A stretch of DNA of 7,443 nt, from assembly GCA_937892095.1 (NCBI GenBank), contig CALAVC010000028.1, forward strand, positions 1 to 7,443. Direction: 5' to 3'. The DNA is from an uncultured Bacteroidales bacterium. GTDB taxonomy: Bacteria > Bacteroidota > Bacteroidia > Bacteroidales > Marinilabiliaceae. The position numbers and the translations under genes are program-made. The notes beneath the pieces were generated by a model that saw only the letters and a program-made list of their open reading frames with translations, was not told where the DNA came from and did not search any database. This document shows, piece by piece, positions 6,813-7,443 of this stretch (position 1 is its first letter; every line of letters begins with the position of its first letter).

Positions 6813-7443
6813 AAGAAAGTTTTATATTGAACGACCTGCCTGGCATTGGATAGTTGAGGACAACTTCGTATTGTTGGTCGAGAACATTGTTTACGGAGCA
6901 AAGGAAAGTAAAATTTTGGCGAGAGAATGAACAGCTGACGTCGGAGATGGTGTAGGAGGGTTCGTAATTTTCGGGGATATTGACCGAGACGTGGTAGCGT
7001 TCGCCGACAAAAAGATTGGTAAACGTGGCTTGGAAACTTTTATAAGAAAGGCTGAGGTGAGAGGAATTGGATATTACGGGTTCGTAGGCCAATTGCCCCT
7101 TATAGCTACCATAGAAACCATTGTCGGCAGGAGACGACAAGTCAAGACATTTTTGAAAAGTGAATTGGTCGGTAAGCGAAAGTTTTAGACTTGCTATGTG
7201 GAAACGATATGTGCCGTCGAAGGTGAGCCCGTTGGTACAAGACTTGCCGATGTTCATCATCATCCAGCGATACATTGAATTGCCTTTTGGGACAGCAATA
7301 ATCTTGTCGTAGACATAGTTGCCGAAATAGGTGAGTCGGAGAGAAAGAAAAGAAAAATGTTTAGCATAACCAGATTCCCAATTGATAGCCTTTTCGGTTT
7401 GTAGGTTTGTGTTGCCGATTTCGGTGTAGTATAGGTCGTTGAG
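6802..7443 (-). CDS. btuB: TonB-dependent outer-membrane receptor, BtuB-like, C-terminal 213 residues
   Basis: The frame is open to the right edge of the window, so only the last third or so of the beta-barrel is present; plug domain and signal peptide lie outside. It begins LNDLYYTEIGNTNLQTEKA, the conserved barrel segment of cobalamin-type receptors. Next come DKIIAVPKGN, RWMMMNIGKSCTNGL and alternating amphipathic strands. It ends VNNVLDQQYEVVLNYPMPGR and a terminal strand finishing in Phe, the outer-membrane assembly signal. The YPMPGR ending is typical of BtuB-like receptors and not of SusC. The stop overlaps the start of the BtuG-like gene by 11 bases, implying coupled expression. Cobalamin is the likeliest ligand, but the deciding plug region and any upstream cobalamin riboswitch are not visible. 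Confidence 0.8.
   Translation of the reverse strand, partial: LNDLYYTEIGNTNLQTEKAINWESGYAKHFSFLSLRLTYFGNYVYDKIIAVPKGNSMYRWMMMNIGKSCTNGLTFDGTYRFHIASLKLSLTDQFTFQKCLDLSSPADNGFYGSYKGQLAYEPVISNSSHLSLSYKSFQATFTNLFVGERYHVSVNIPENYEPSYTISDVSCSFSRQNFTFLCSVNNVLDQQYEVVLNYPMPGRSFNIKLSYAF

Overview
All genes in this window lie on the minus strand, so transcription runs from base 7443 towards base 1. From about position 600 to the right-hand end the DNA looks like a member of the Bacteroidota, probably Bacteroidales. It encodes a C-terminal piece of a BtuB-type TonB-dependent receptor and a DUF5074/BtuG-like surface lipoprotein. It also encodes a GH105 lipoprotein, a FucP-type sugar symporter and a DUF5063 / 3'-5' exonuclease / RlmI trio that I recall as typical of that phylum. 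No gene shows a clear Shine-Dalgarno sequence, which also fits.

Layout in transcription order: (1) 7443-6802, the end of a BtuB-like outer-membrane receptor. (2) 6812-5700, a beta-propeller lipoprotein whose start overlaps the receptor stop by 11 bases; together they look like a cobalamin-type capture and uptake pair. (3) An 86-base AT-rich gap (5614-5699) with a direct repeat and a weak candidate promoter. (4) 5613-4216, a GH105 unsaturated-glycuronyl hydrolase lipoprotein. (5) 4186-2861, a FucP-family symporter that could import the sugars released by the hydrolase. (6) 2868-2158, a DUF5063 protein overlapping the transporter by 8 bases. (7) 2139-1519, a DEDDy 3'-5' exonuclease. (8) 1505 onward, RlmI, a 23S rRNA cytosine methyltransferase. 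Genes 4 to 8 are tightly packed (gaps of 29, -8, 18 and 13 bases) and could form one transcription unit that joins a small carbohydrate-use module to RNA-related housekeeping genes.

The most striking feature is at the left end. The RlmI reading frame runs without a stop into xanthine phosphoribosyltransferase (Xpt) of Firmicutes type. The switch comes at about 507-527, where the peptide IRPGGIL plausibly fits both families. RlmI loses its C-terminal catalytic part and Xpt loses its first 20 or so residues. GC content rises from about 45-47% to about 60%, and codon use changes with it, starting near base 600. The simplest reading is a chimeric metagenomic contig (or amplification chimera) joined at a short shared sequence, not a natural fusion enzyme, so bases 1 to about 600 should not be assigned to the same genome without read-level evidence.

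I found no tRNA, rRNA, CRISPR array, insertion sequence or convincing terminator. Apart from the left-end chimera, I see no clearly new system. The less usual points are the missing essential Asp in the FucP-like transporter, the cysteine-rich BtuG-like protein, and the overlap linking a transporter to an RNA-processing cluster.
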